DNA of 19,041 nucleotides from Bacteroidota bacterium. Its GTDB lineage: Bacteria > Bacteroidota > Bacteroidia > Bacteroidales > Tenuifilaceae. Of this stretch, positions 7,803 to 13,906 are shown piece after piece. The position numbers and the translations under genes were made by a program. The first letter of the stretch is position 1. Each line of letters opens with the position of its first letter. Under the pieces are notes generated by a model. It was not told the DNA's origin and made no database searches. It worked only from the letters and a program-made list of their open reading frames with translations. Location: NCBI GenBank assembly GCA_023406715.1, contig JAEXVC010000118.1:1-19041 (forward strand), read 5' to 3'.

Positions 7803-8255
7803 ATGAAAAAGTTATTATTAGTAGCCGTTGGGTGTTTACTCTTTAATTCATCCAGCCTAAAAGCGCAAACCAAGCAGGATACACTTGAAATTAAGCAAAC
7901 ATGCTTAAACTACATTGAGGGTTACTACACCAAGGATGCCGAAAGGATGGCTAAAGCACTGCATCCTGAGCTTCAGAAGAGGGTAATTTTTAAGGATGAG
8001 AACGGAAATTGCTTTTTGCAAAATATGGGTGCATCGGCTTTAGTTCAGGCAACAAGGGGAAACAGGAATGCAAATCTTTTGAATCCCGATAAACCTTTTG
8101 AGGCTGAAGTGATAATATATAATATTTATGAGAACATAGCATCGGTTCGCATTAACAATAACAAATATGCTTTTATGGATTATGCCCATTTAGGCAAGTT
8201 CAATGGCGAGTGGAAAATAGTTAATGTGCTTTGGGAACTTTACCCACGCAAGTAA
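7803..8255 (+). CDS. secreted NTF2-like / putative lumazine-binding protein
   Basis: The 150-residue protein has a clear signal peptide (KK, then hydrophobic to about residue 16, with a likely cleavage after LKAQ near residue 22). The mature part looks like the small alpha+beta cone of the NTF2/SnoaL superfamily, specifically the group annotated as putative lumazine-binding. It has an N-terminal helix (CLNYIEGYYTKDAERMAKALHPEL), a central strand with VIIYNIYENIASVRI, and a final strand ending GEWKIVNVLWEL. In this family such proteins are mostly uncharacterised; ligand binding or a minor enzymatic role is possible but not shown here. Export to the periplasm is predicted. The gene is flanked by terminators on both sides and is therefore a single-gene unit, so context gives no role. 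Confidence 0.75.
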   Translation: MKKLLLVAVGCLLFNSSSLKAQTKQDTLEIKQTCLNYIEGYYTKDAERMAKALHPELQKRVIFKDENGNCFLQNMGASALVQATRGNRNANLLNPDKPFEAEVIIYNIYENIASVRINNNKYAFMDYAHLGKFNGEWKIVNVLWELYPRK

Positions 8256-8280
8256 ATGCTGACGTATGTGCATTAATAAT

Positions 8281-8318
8281 CAAAGAATTCCAATTATAGT
8301 TGGAATTCTTTGTTTTAT
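8281..8318 (+). terminator. terminator after the NTF2-like gene
   Basis: A perfect 13-bp stem (CAAAGAATTCCAA / TTGGAATTCTTTG) with a 6-nt loop is followed by TTTTATAA. It lies 26 nt downstream of the stop codon. Confidence 0.8.
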
Positions 8319-8398
8319 AACATAGCGCTTTTGCATCAAAACACATCTATATTGCATCTATAACATATTTTTAGAAGACTCATTATTGAAGGATTAAT

Positions 8399-8406
8399 TA
8401 CTTTTG
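8399..8406 (+). promoter_or_regulatory. -7 element of the comB-like gene promoter
   Basis: TACTTTTG followed by CA is an exact TAnnTTTG match, ending 23 nt before the ATG at 8430. No convincing -33 TTG lies 17-23 nt upstream; the nearest TTG (8386-8388) is too close. Confidence 0.5.
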
Positions 8407-8429
8407 CAGGAAATAAAAACGTCTTTGAA

Positions 8430-9140
8430 ATGAACAAAATAGAAATTTGCTTTTCACCATCGGTTTTTAGCCATTTCGATTCAACAGATAAGATTGTTGT
8501 GGTAGTTGATATTCTTAGGGCCACTTCGGTTATATGTACAATGTTTAAGAATGGTGTTAAGGAGATTATTCCGGTTAGGGATGTTGAGGAGGCCAAAGCA
8601 TACAAGGAGAAGGGTTTTTTGGTGGTTGCCGAGCGTAATGGAGAAAAGTTAGATTTTGCCGATTTTGGCAATTCGCCCTTTTACTTTACCCCCGAAACAG
8701 TTGACGGAAAAACCATTGTCTACAGCACTACCAATGGAACCAATGCAATTACCGTGGGTAAAGATGCAAGTGTAGTAACAATTGGCTCATTCTTGAATTT
8801 TAGCGCGGTTGTTAAGTATTTATCGGCTCAGCAGAAGGATGTTTTGGTGCTTTGTGCGGGTTGGAAGGGTAAATTTTGCCTTGAGGATACCCTCTTTGCG
8901 GGAGCTTTATCCAATGAGTTGATGCAATCAGGGTTATTCGATACCAAGTGTGATTCGGTTTACGCCGCTATCGATTTATGGGATGCTGCCAAGGATACAA
9001 TGGATACTTACATTGAGAAAGTGGCTCAGAAACACCGCCTTAAGAAGTTGGGCTTGGATAATGTTATTGGTTACTGTTTTTCCTTCGACCAAACCGATAA
9101 AGTGCCTGTTTTAGAAGGAAATCGACTTGTGTGTAAGTAA
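8430..9140 (+). CDS. comB: ComB-family 2-phosphosulfolactate phosphatase
   Basis: The 236-residue protein matches the ComB family throughout and is of normal length. In methanogens ComB is a Mg2+-dependent phosphatase that converts 2-phosphosulfolactate to sulfolactate in coenzyme M synthesis. Family segments visible include VVVDILRATSV (residues 23-33), a DFADFGNSP block, YSTTNGTNAI, and CAGWKGKFCLEDTLFAGAL with the conserved Cys and acidic pair. No signal peptide is present, so it is cytoplasmic. Bacteroidota do not make coenzyme M as far as known, so the physiological substrate here is uncertain. Sulfolactate, a sulfonolipid precursor or another phosphorylated 2-hydroxy acid are possibilities. 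It lies 118 bp upstream of serC with no clear terminator between, so read-through into the serine block is possible. Confidence 0.85.
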   Translation: MNKIEICFSPSVFSHFDSTDKIVVVVDILRATSVICTMFKNGVKEIIPVRDVEEAKAYKEKGFLVVAERNGEKLDFADFGNSPFYFTPETVDGKTIVYSTTNGTNAITVGKDASVVTIGSFLNFSAVVKYLSAQQKDVLVLCAGWKGKFCLEDTLFAGALSNELMQSGLFDTKCDSVYAAIDLWDAAKDTMDTYIEKVAQKHRLKKLGLDNVIGYCFSFDQTDKVPVLEGNRLVCK

Positions 9141-9258
9141 CTTATAGTTTTCGTCCATTTAATGTTGTTTGATAACATCTCATTAGGAAATTACAAAAAA
9201 AACAAGGAAATTTGACGTATAATTCACCAACGAATTTCAAACTTAAACTTTTAACATC

Positions 9259-10338
9259 ATGAAACATAATTTTAATGCAGGTCCCTGCATCCTTCCAAAA
9301 CCAGCGATTGAGTCTACAATCGAAGCTATTCGTAATTTCGATGGAACTGGTATCGGGTTACTAGAGATTTCTCACCGTACTCCAGGTTGGGAAAGAATTA
9401 TGGCTGAAACTGAGCAACTTTGGAGAGACCTACTTAACATTCCAGATAACTATGCTGTTATGTTTTTAGGTGGTGGTGCTTCAACTCAGTTCTACACAGT
9501 AGCTGCAAACTTCCTTAACAAAAAAGCTGCTTACCTTGAAACAGGTGTTTGGGCTAAAAAAGCTGCTAAAGAGGCAAAATTGTACGGCGAAGTTGACGTA
9601 GTTGCTTCATCGGCCGATAAGAACTACACATACATTCCAAAAGGATATAAAATCCCAACCGATGCGGATTATTTCCACATCACAACTAACAACACCATTT
9701 ACGGAACCGAGATTAAAACTGATATGGATTGCCCTATCAACCTAATCGCCGATATGAGTTCCGATATCATGAGCCGCCCTGTTGATATCAAGAAATACGC
9801 TATGATTTACGGTGGTGCTCAGAAAAACGTAGGTCCTGCTGGTGTTACTTTTGTAATTGTTCGCAAAGACCTATTGGAGCAAATCCAACGCAAGTTACCA
9901 AGCATGGTTGATTACAGAACCCATATTGGTGCAGAGCCAAAGGATAACTCAATGTACAACACTCCTCCAGTAATTTCAATTTTCGTAATGCACGAAACTT
10001 TGAAGTGGGTTAAATCTCTTGGTGGTGTTGCTGCTATGCACAAGATTAACAACCAAAAAGCTGAGCTTCTTTACAACGAGATTGACCGCAACAAGATGTT
10101 CGTAGGAACTGCTGTTAAGGAAGACCGTTCAATTATGAACGTATGCTTCGTAATGGCTGAGCAGTACAAGGAAAAAGAGGCTGAGTTTATGGATTTTGCT
10201 AAGAAATCCGGAATGGTTGGCATTAAAGGACACCGTTCTGTTGGTGGTTTCCGTGCATCTATCTACAATGCTTGTCCAATTGAAAGCGTACAGGCTCTTG
10301 TTGATTGCATGAAGGAATTTGAGAAATTGAACGCATAG
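9259..10338 (+). CDS. serC: phosphoserine aminotransferase
   Basis: This PLP enzyme converts 3-phosphohydroxypyruvate and glutamate to phosphoserine and 2-oxoglutarate in the phosphorylated serine pathway; it can also serve pyridoxal phosphate synthesis. The 359-residue product has the normal SerC length. Visible features are the N-terminal NFNAGPCILP motif, LEISHRTPGW, the glycine-rich FLGGGASTQF cofactor-phosphate loop (residues 69-78), the IADMSSDI aspartate (residue 165), and the Schiff-base Lys189 in YGGAQKNVGPAG. The C-terminus has GHRSVGGFRASIYNA with the substrate-binding Arg residues. It begins the serC-serA-DUF1015 block. Heavy use of GCT, GGT, AAC and CGT codons suggests strong expression. 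I could not find a consensus promoter in 9141-9258. The start is the only sensible ATG. Confidence 0.97.
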   Translation: MKHNFNAGPCILPKPAIESTIEAIRNFDGTGIGLLEISHRTPGWERIMAETEQLWRDLLNIPDNYAVMFLGGGASTQFYTVAANFLNKKAAYLETGVWAKKAAKEAKLYGEVDVVASSADKNYTYIPKGYKIPTDADYFHITTNNTIYGTEIKTDMDCPINLIADMSSDIMSRPVDIKKYAMIYGGAQKNVGPAGVTFVIVRKDLLEQIQRKLPSMVDYRTHIGAEPKDNSMYNTPPVISIFVMHETLKWVKSLGGVAAMHKINNQKAELLYNEIDRNKMFVGTAVKEDRSIMNVCFVMAEQYKEKEAEFMDFAKKSGMVGIKGHRSVGGFRASIYNACPIESVQALVDCMKEFEKLNA

Positions 10339-10360
10339 TTCATTTTGTATCGAATTATTG

Positions 10361-10410
10361 ATTTGTCATTCTGAGCGTTAGTTTATTTTACTTAGTTCAG
10401 GATGACAAAT
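10361..10410. repeat. REP-like palindrome with TTTGTCATTCTGA arms
   Basis: The 14-bp arms ATTTGTCATTCTGA and TCAGGATGACAAAT (one G-U-compatible mismatch) enclose a 22-nt spacer in the 110-nt gap between serC and serA. The TGTCATTC/GATGACA ends relate it to the palindrome at 2770-2811. It lacks a downstream T-run, so it is more likely a dispersed repeat affecting mRNA stability within the operon than a full terminator. Confidence 0.65.
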
Positions 10411-10448
10411 TCTTATAAAATAAAACATTAACCAAAAACTTTACTGAT

Positions 10449-11372
10449 ATGACTAAAGTATTAGTAGCAACCGAAAAACCTTTTGCAAAGGCTGCGGTTG
10501 ATGGAATTAGAAAGATTGTTGAGGACGCTGGTTTTGAATTGGCTCTTCTCGAAAAATACACCGACCCTAACGACTTGGTAAAGGCCGTTGCCGATGCTGA
10601 TGCACTTATCGTTCGTAGCGATAAGGTTACCAAAGAGGTTGTTGAGGCTGGGAAAAATCTGAAAATTGTTGTACGCGCTGGTGCTGGTTACGATAACCTC
10701 GACCTTGCTGCTTGCACAGCAAAAGGTGTTGTTGCAATGAACACTCCTGGCCAAAACTCAAATGCTGTTGCTGAGTTAGCAATTGGTATGATGATTTTTA
10801 TGGCTCGTGGTCTTTTCCAACCTGGAACTGGTACCGAGATTGCTGGTAAAAAACTTGGAATCCACGCTTATGGTAACGTAGGTAAATTGGTGGCTAAGTA
10901 CGGTAAAGGTTTTGGAATGGAAGTTTACGCTTTCGACCCATTCGTGGCTAAAGAGGCTATGGAAAAGGATGGTGTAAAGGTTGTAGCTTCAATTGAAGAG
11001 CTTTACAGCACTTGCCATTACGTATCGTTGCATATTCCAGCTAACGACAAAACCAAAAAATCAATTGGCTACGAGTTGCTATCGAAAATGCCAAAGGGTG
11101 CTGCATTAATCAACACTGCTCGTAAAGAGGTTATTGATGAGGCTGGCTTGGTAAAAGCATTCACCGAGAGAACAGACCTTAAGTATGCAACCGATATTAT
11201 GGCCGATAATCACGCTGAGTTGGTTGAGAAATTCCCAGGCCGTGTATTCTCTACTCCAAAGAAAATGGGTGCAGAAACTGCCGAGGCAAATATCAACGCT
11301 GGTTTAGCATCTGCTCGTCAGATTGTTGGTTTTATTAAGAATGGTGATAAAACATTCCAGGTAAATAAATAA
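10449..11372 (+). CDS. serA: D-3-phosphoglycerate dehydrogenase, short type with active-site Lys
   Basis: This enzyme oxidises 3-phosphoglycerate to 3-phosphohydroxypyruvate, the first step of the phosphorylated serine pathway. The 307-residue protein has the D-isomer 2-hydroxyacid dehydrogenase fold. RAGAGYDNLDL (76-86) and the NAD-binding loop LGIHAYGNVG (136-145) are present, with Asp163 in the position that normally selects NAD. INTARKEVID carries the substrate Arg225. The protein ends without the C-terminal regulatory ACT/ASB domains. The usual catalytic motif PHxGA is replaced by PKKMGA (P270, K271, K272), so the His is absent. This matches the Bacteroidetes/Entamoeba type III group of PGDHs. 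Feedback inhibition through an ACT domain is therefore not expected. It follows serC and is probably cotranscribed with it. Confidence 0.92.
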   Translation: MTKVLVATEKPFAKAAVDGIRKIVEDAGFELALLEKYTDPNDLVKAVADADALIVRSDKVTKEVVEAGKNLKIVVRAGAGYDNLDLAACTAKGVVAMNTPGQNSNAVAELAIGMMIFMARGLFQPGTGTEIAGKKLGIHAYGNVGKLVAKYGKGFGMEVYAFDPFVAKEAMEKDGVKVVASIEELYSTCHYVSLHIPANDKTKKSIGYELLSKMPKGAALINTARKEVIDEAGLVKAFTERTDLKYATDIMADNHAELVEKFPGRVFSTPKKMGAETAEANINAGLASARQIVGFIKNGDKTFQVNK

Positions 11373-11378
11373 AATAGT

Positions 11379-11406
11379 GAGACGATAAGCGTTAATCGTT
11401 AAACGA
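11379..11406. repeat. left degenerate heptamer array (4 units)
   Basis: Four consecutive 7-bp units immediately follow serA. Read on the minus strand, from the S23 gene outward, they are TCGTTTA, ACGATTA, ACGCTTA and TCGTCTC. They are inverted relative to the array at 11757-11791. The segment GTTAATCGT (11391-11399) is the exact reverse complement of ACGATTAAC at 11785-11793. TCGTTAAACG (11396-11405) is the exact reverse complement of CGTTTAACGA at 11758-11767. Confidence 0.7.
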
Positions 11407-11416
11407 AAGAGACTTT

Positions 11417-11764
11417 ATGGACCATAAGGAATTGGATGCGTGGAAGGTTTCCGTTGATTTATCTGTGGAAATATACTCTATCACAAAGTCTTTTCCTAAG
11501 GAAGAAATGTTTGGCTTAGTTCAACAGATTAGAAGAGCGGCTGTTTCAGTTCCATCAAACATAGCCGAGGGATGTGCCAGAAGAAGTTCGAAGGAGACTA
11601 TACATTTTTTATATATCTCGCTTGGTTCATTGGCAGAGCTCGAAACTCAGATGATAATATCTCATAAACTAGATTATATAAAAGAAGTTGATGAGATAAT
11701 TGCAAAGTTGGGCAAGTTGAAACAGATTATTCTAGGTTTAGTTAGGTACCTCAAAACCGTTTAA
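11417..11764 (+). CDS. four-helix-bundle protein, S23 / 23S rRNA intervening-sequence family
   Basis: The 115-residue protein carries the signature of the S23/IVP family (TIGR02436-type four-helix-bundle proteins): LDAWKVSVDLSVEIYSITKSF at the N-terminus, then QQIRRAAVSVPSNIAEGCAR (residues 36-55), and FLYISLGSLAELETQ in the third helix. Relatives are encoded within 23S rRNA intervening sequences, and Avd of diversity-generating retroelements has the same fold and binds nucleic acid. A free-standing function is not known. No rRNA lies here, so this is the chromosomal solo form. It lies between serA and DUF1015, bounded by inverted arrays of 7-bp repeats that overlap its stop codon. All five Arg codons are AGA or AGG, whereas neighbouring serA mostly uses CGT/CGC. 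Recent or repeated mobility of this unit is inferred. Confidence 0.9.
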   Translation: MDHKELDAWKVSVDLSVEIYSITKSFPKEEMFGLVQQIRRAAVSVPSNIAEGCARRSSKETIHFLYISLGSLAELETQMIISHKLDYIKEVDEIIAKLGKLKQIILGLVRYLKTV

Positions 11765-11791
11765 CGACTCACGATTCACGATTCACGATTA
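11757..11791. repeat. right degenerate heptamer array (5 units)
   Basis: Five 7-bp units begin inside the last codons of the S23 gene: CCGTTTA, ACGACTC, ACGATTC, ACGATTC, ACGATTA. Their order and register mirror the inverted array at 11379-11406, each array starting with yCGTTTA on the gene side. The array ends 13 nt before the DUF1015 ATG. Confidence 0.75.
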
Positions 11792-11804
11792 ACTTATAAA
11801 CGTA

Positions 11805-13046
11805 ATGGTAAAAATAAAATCATTCAAGGGTATTCGCCCACCAAAGGAGTTTGCAAAGGAAGTAGCATCGCGTCCTTACGACGTGTTAAACTCTGTTGAA
11901 GCTCAAGCTGAGGCCGGGGAGAAGTCGTTACTTCACATTATTAAGCCAGAGATTGATTTCAACCCAATTATCGATGAGCATTCACAGGAAGCTTACGATA
12001 AGGCTGTTGAGAACTACAAGAAATGGAAAGCAAATGGCTGGTTAGTTCAGGATACTGAGGATAAGTACTACATCTACGCTCAAACAATGGATGGACGTAC
12101 TCAGTATGGACTTGTGGCTGCTTGCCATTTTGAGGATTATATGGAGGGTAAAATCAAGAAGCACGAGCTTACCCGTCCAGATAAAGAGGAGGACCGCATG
12201 ATTCACGTTCGTAACCAGAACGCAAACATCGAGCCTGTGTTCTTTGCATATCCTGCAGTTAAGGAGATGGACCAAATTGTTGAGAACGTAGTAAAGAATA
12301 ACAAGGCTGTTTACGACTTCGTGGCAGAGGATGGTTTTGGCCACCATTTCTGGGTGATTGACGATGCAGCTGTTAACAAGCGTATCACAGAGATTTTTGC
12401 TGCTGTTCCTGCACTTTACGTAGCCGATGGTCACCACCGTACAGCTGCTGCTGCACGCGTTGGACAGGAGAAGAAAAAAGCAAATCCTAACCACACTGGT
12501 AACGAGGAGTACAACTACTTCTTGGCAGTTATCTTCCCCGATAATCAGCTAAAAATTATCGACTATAACCGTACAGTAAAGGATTTGAACGGCTTAACCG
12601 CTCAGCAGTTAATTGAGAAGTTACAGGCTGGTTTCGAGGTTAAGGAAATGGGAACAAGCATTTACACCCCTAGCAAACTACATAACTTTAGTATGTACCT
12701 TGAGGGTAAATGGTACTCGCTAACCGCAAAACCAGGAACCTACAACGATAACGATCCAATTGGTGTACTCGACGTTACAATTCTATCGAACCTAGTTCTT
12801 GAGCCAATCCTTGATATCAAGGATTTGAGAACATCAAAGAGAATTGATTTTGTTGGTGGTATCCGTGGTTTAGGCGAACTTAAGAAACGTGTTGACAGTG
12901 GCGATATGAAGGTTGCTTTTGCCCTTTACCCAGTTTCCATGAAACAGCTAATTGACATTGCCGACACTGGCAACATCATGCCTCCAAAAACTACTTGGTT
13001 CGAGCCAAAACTACGTAGTGGTTTAGTAATTCACGAGTTAAAGTAA
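11805..13046 (+). CDS. DUF1015-family protein of the serine operon
   Basis: The 413-residue cytoplasmic protein is a full-length member of DUF1015 (PF06245), a family with no firmly established function. Visible family blocks are SRPYDV (residues 22-27), HIIKPE, KKHELTRPDKEEDRMIHV (118-135), VFFAYP, and the most conserved segment VADGHHRTAAA (206-216). The DGHHR core resembles the conserved DGxxR element of the ParB/sulfiredoxin-fold kinases SbnI and SerK, which phosphorylate free serine. Together with the position downstream of serC and serA, this suggests a serine- or phosphoserine-related role, but that is inference. C-ending AAC and TAC codons are frequent, as in serA and serC. It is followed by a strong terminator and is probably the last gene of the operon, with the S23 gene inserted before it. 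Confidence 0.82.
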   Translation: MVKIKSFKGIRPPKEFAKEVASRPYDVLNSVEAQAEAGEKSLLHIIKPEIDFNPIIDEHSQEAYDKAVENYKKWKANGWLVQDTEDKYYIYAQTMDGRTQYGLVAACHFEDYMEGKIKKHELTRPDKEEDRMIHVRNQNANIEPVFFAYPAVKEMDQIVENVVKNNKAVYDFVAEDGFGHHFWVIDDAAVNKRITEIFAAVPALYVADGHHRTAAAARVGQEKKKANPNHTGNEEYNYFLAVIFPDNQLKIIDYNRTVKDLNGLTAQQLIEKLQAGFEVKEMGTSIYTPSKLHNFSMYLEGKWYSLTAKPGTYNDNDPIGVLDVTILSNLVLEPILDIKDLRTSKRIDFVGGIRGLGELKKRVDSGDMKVAFALYPVSMKQLIDIADTGNIMPPKTTWFEPKLRSGLVIHELK

Positions 13047-13062
13047 TTGCTACTCAATACTG

Positions 13063-13087
13063 AAAAGCGTCTCTAGGGACGCTTTTT
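13063..13087 (+). terminator. terminator of the serC-serA-DUF1015 block
   Basis: The stem AAAAGCGTC / GACGCTTTT has a 6-nt loop and is followed by a T-run, 16 nt after the DUF1015 stop. It is a canonical rho-independent terminator. Confidence 0.88.
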
Positions 13088-13147
13088 TCTTTTTAATTAA
13101 CAAGTCCTTCAAGCGTCCATATTTAAAAAACTTCTAAGCAATTAAAG

Positions 13148-13178
13148 TTTTGCCCTTAGGCAAAAAATCCTAATTTTG
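13148..13178 (+). promoter_or_regulatory. yggS promoter, full Bacteroidetes consensus
   Basis: TTTTG at 13148-13152 (-33) and TAATTTTG at 13171-13178 (-7, exact TAnnTTTG, followed by CA) are separated by 18 nt. The predicted transcription start is near 13185, giving a leader of about 11 nt before the ATG at 13196. This is the best-formed promoter in the window. Confidence 0.75.
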
Positions 13179-13195
13179 CACAAAAGCATTTAGTA

Positions 13196-13873
13196 ATGAG
13201 CATTCAAACCAATATTCAGGAAATTAAGAAATCACTTCCACAGCACGTTACATTGGTGGCCGTTTCCAAAACGCATCCTGTTGAAACCGTTATGGAGGCC
13301 TACAACGCTGGTCATCGAATTTTTGGGGAAAATAAGGTGCAGGAGTTGGTTCCAAAGTATGAGGCTATGCCCAAGGATATTGAGTGGCATCTTATTGGCC
13401 ATTTGCAGTCCAATAAGGTTAAGTATATCGCATCGTTTGTTAGCCTTATTCATTCGGTTGATAGTATAAAATTACTAGAGGTAATTGATAAGGAGGCTCA
13501 AAAACACAATAGGGTTATCGATTGTTTGTTACAAATACATATAGCATCGGAGGAGACAAAGTTTGGCCTTTCGGCCGATGAATTGGAAGAATTACTCAGT
13601 TCCAAAGATTATAAGGAAATGAAGAATATTCGCTTGGTTGGGTTAATGGGAATGGCAACCTTTACCGATAATATGGCTCAGGTACGCATGGAGTTTAAGT
13701 TCCTTGGGAATTTGTTCAAATCGGTTAAGGAGAAATACTTTGCCGATAAGCTTTGGTTCAAGGAATTGTCGATGGGTATGTCGAGTGACTATACTGTAGC
13801 AATAGAGGAGGGGAGTACAATGGTTCGGATTGGCAGTAATATTTTTGGTCACAGAAACTATAAATCAAACTAA
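13196..13873 (+). CDS. yggS: YggS/PLPBP-family pyridoxal phosphate homeostasis protein
   Basis: This is a PLP-binding protein of the alanine-racemase N-terminal fold (COG0325) that buffers and delivers pyridoxal 5'-phosphate and has no known catalytic activity. The 225-residue length is typical. The PLP-binding Lys is K25 in VAVSKTHP. FGENKVQE, EWHLIGHLQSNKVK, the IHSVDS segment, LQIHIASEETKFGL and LSMGMSSDYTVAIEEGSTMVRIGSNIFG are all present; the last block forms the phosphate-binding and C-terminal strand region. The protein is cytoplasmic. It has its own well-formed promoter and is followed 33 nt later by a DHOD-like gene whose -7 element overlaps the yggS stop codon. The pair may be partly cotranscribed. 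Identity is secure. Confidence 0.95.
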   Translation: MSIQTNIQEIKKSLPQHVTLVAVSKTHPVETVMEAYNAGHRIFGENKVQELVPKYEAMPKDIEWHLIGHLQSNKVKYIASFVSLIHSVDSIKLLEVIDKEAQKHNRVIDCLLQIHIASEETKFGLSADELEELLSSKDYKEMKNIRLVGLMGMATFTDNMAQVRMEFKFLGNLFKSVKEKYFADKLWFKELSMGMSSDYTVAIEEGSTMVRIGSNIFGHRNYKSN

Positions 13874-13878
13874 TTTTG
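13871..13878 (+). promoter_or_regulatory. -7 element overlapping the yggS stop codon
   Basis: TAATTTTG, an exact TAnnTTTG, begins with the TAA stop codon of yggS. A TTTG at 13844-13847, inside the yggS coding sequence, could be its -33 partner with a 23-nt spacer. It would drive the DHOD-like gene starting at 13907. Confidence 0.45.
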
Positions 13879-13906
13879 TAATTTACGCCTACTAAACCTA
13901 AACGCA

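Noticed and set aside
9160..9178. Weak hairpin ATGTT-loop-AACAT between comB and serC as a terminator
   Set aside because: It has only 5 bp, A/T-rich, without a following T-run.
10338..10448. serC terminator in the serC-serA gap
   Set aside because: The palindrome lacks a T-run and matches a dispersed-repeat pattern; serA immediately follows on the same strand in a common operon order.
11379..11791. CRISPR-like or IS element at the heptamer arrays
   Set aside because: The units are 7 bp and contiguous without spacers, and no transposase or cas gene is present. Described instead as inverted heptamer arrays around an S23 gene.
12042..12494. 150-codon open frame antisense to the DUF1015 gene
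   Set aside because: It is a shadow of the strong DUF1015 frame. It is cysteine- and leucine-rich in the pattern of antisense translation, with no promoter or family match.
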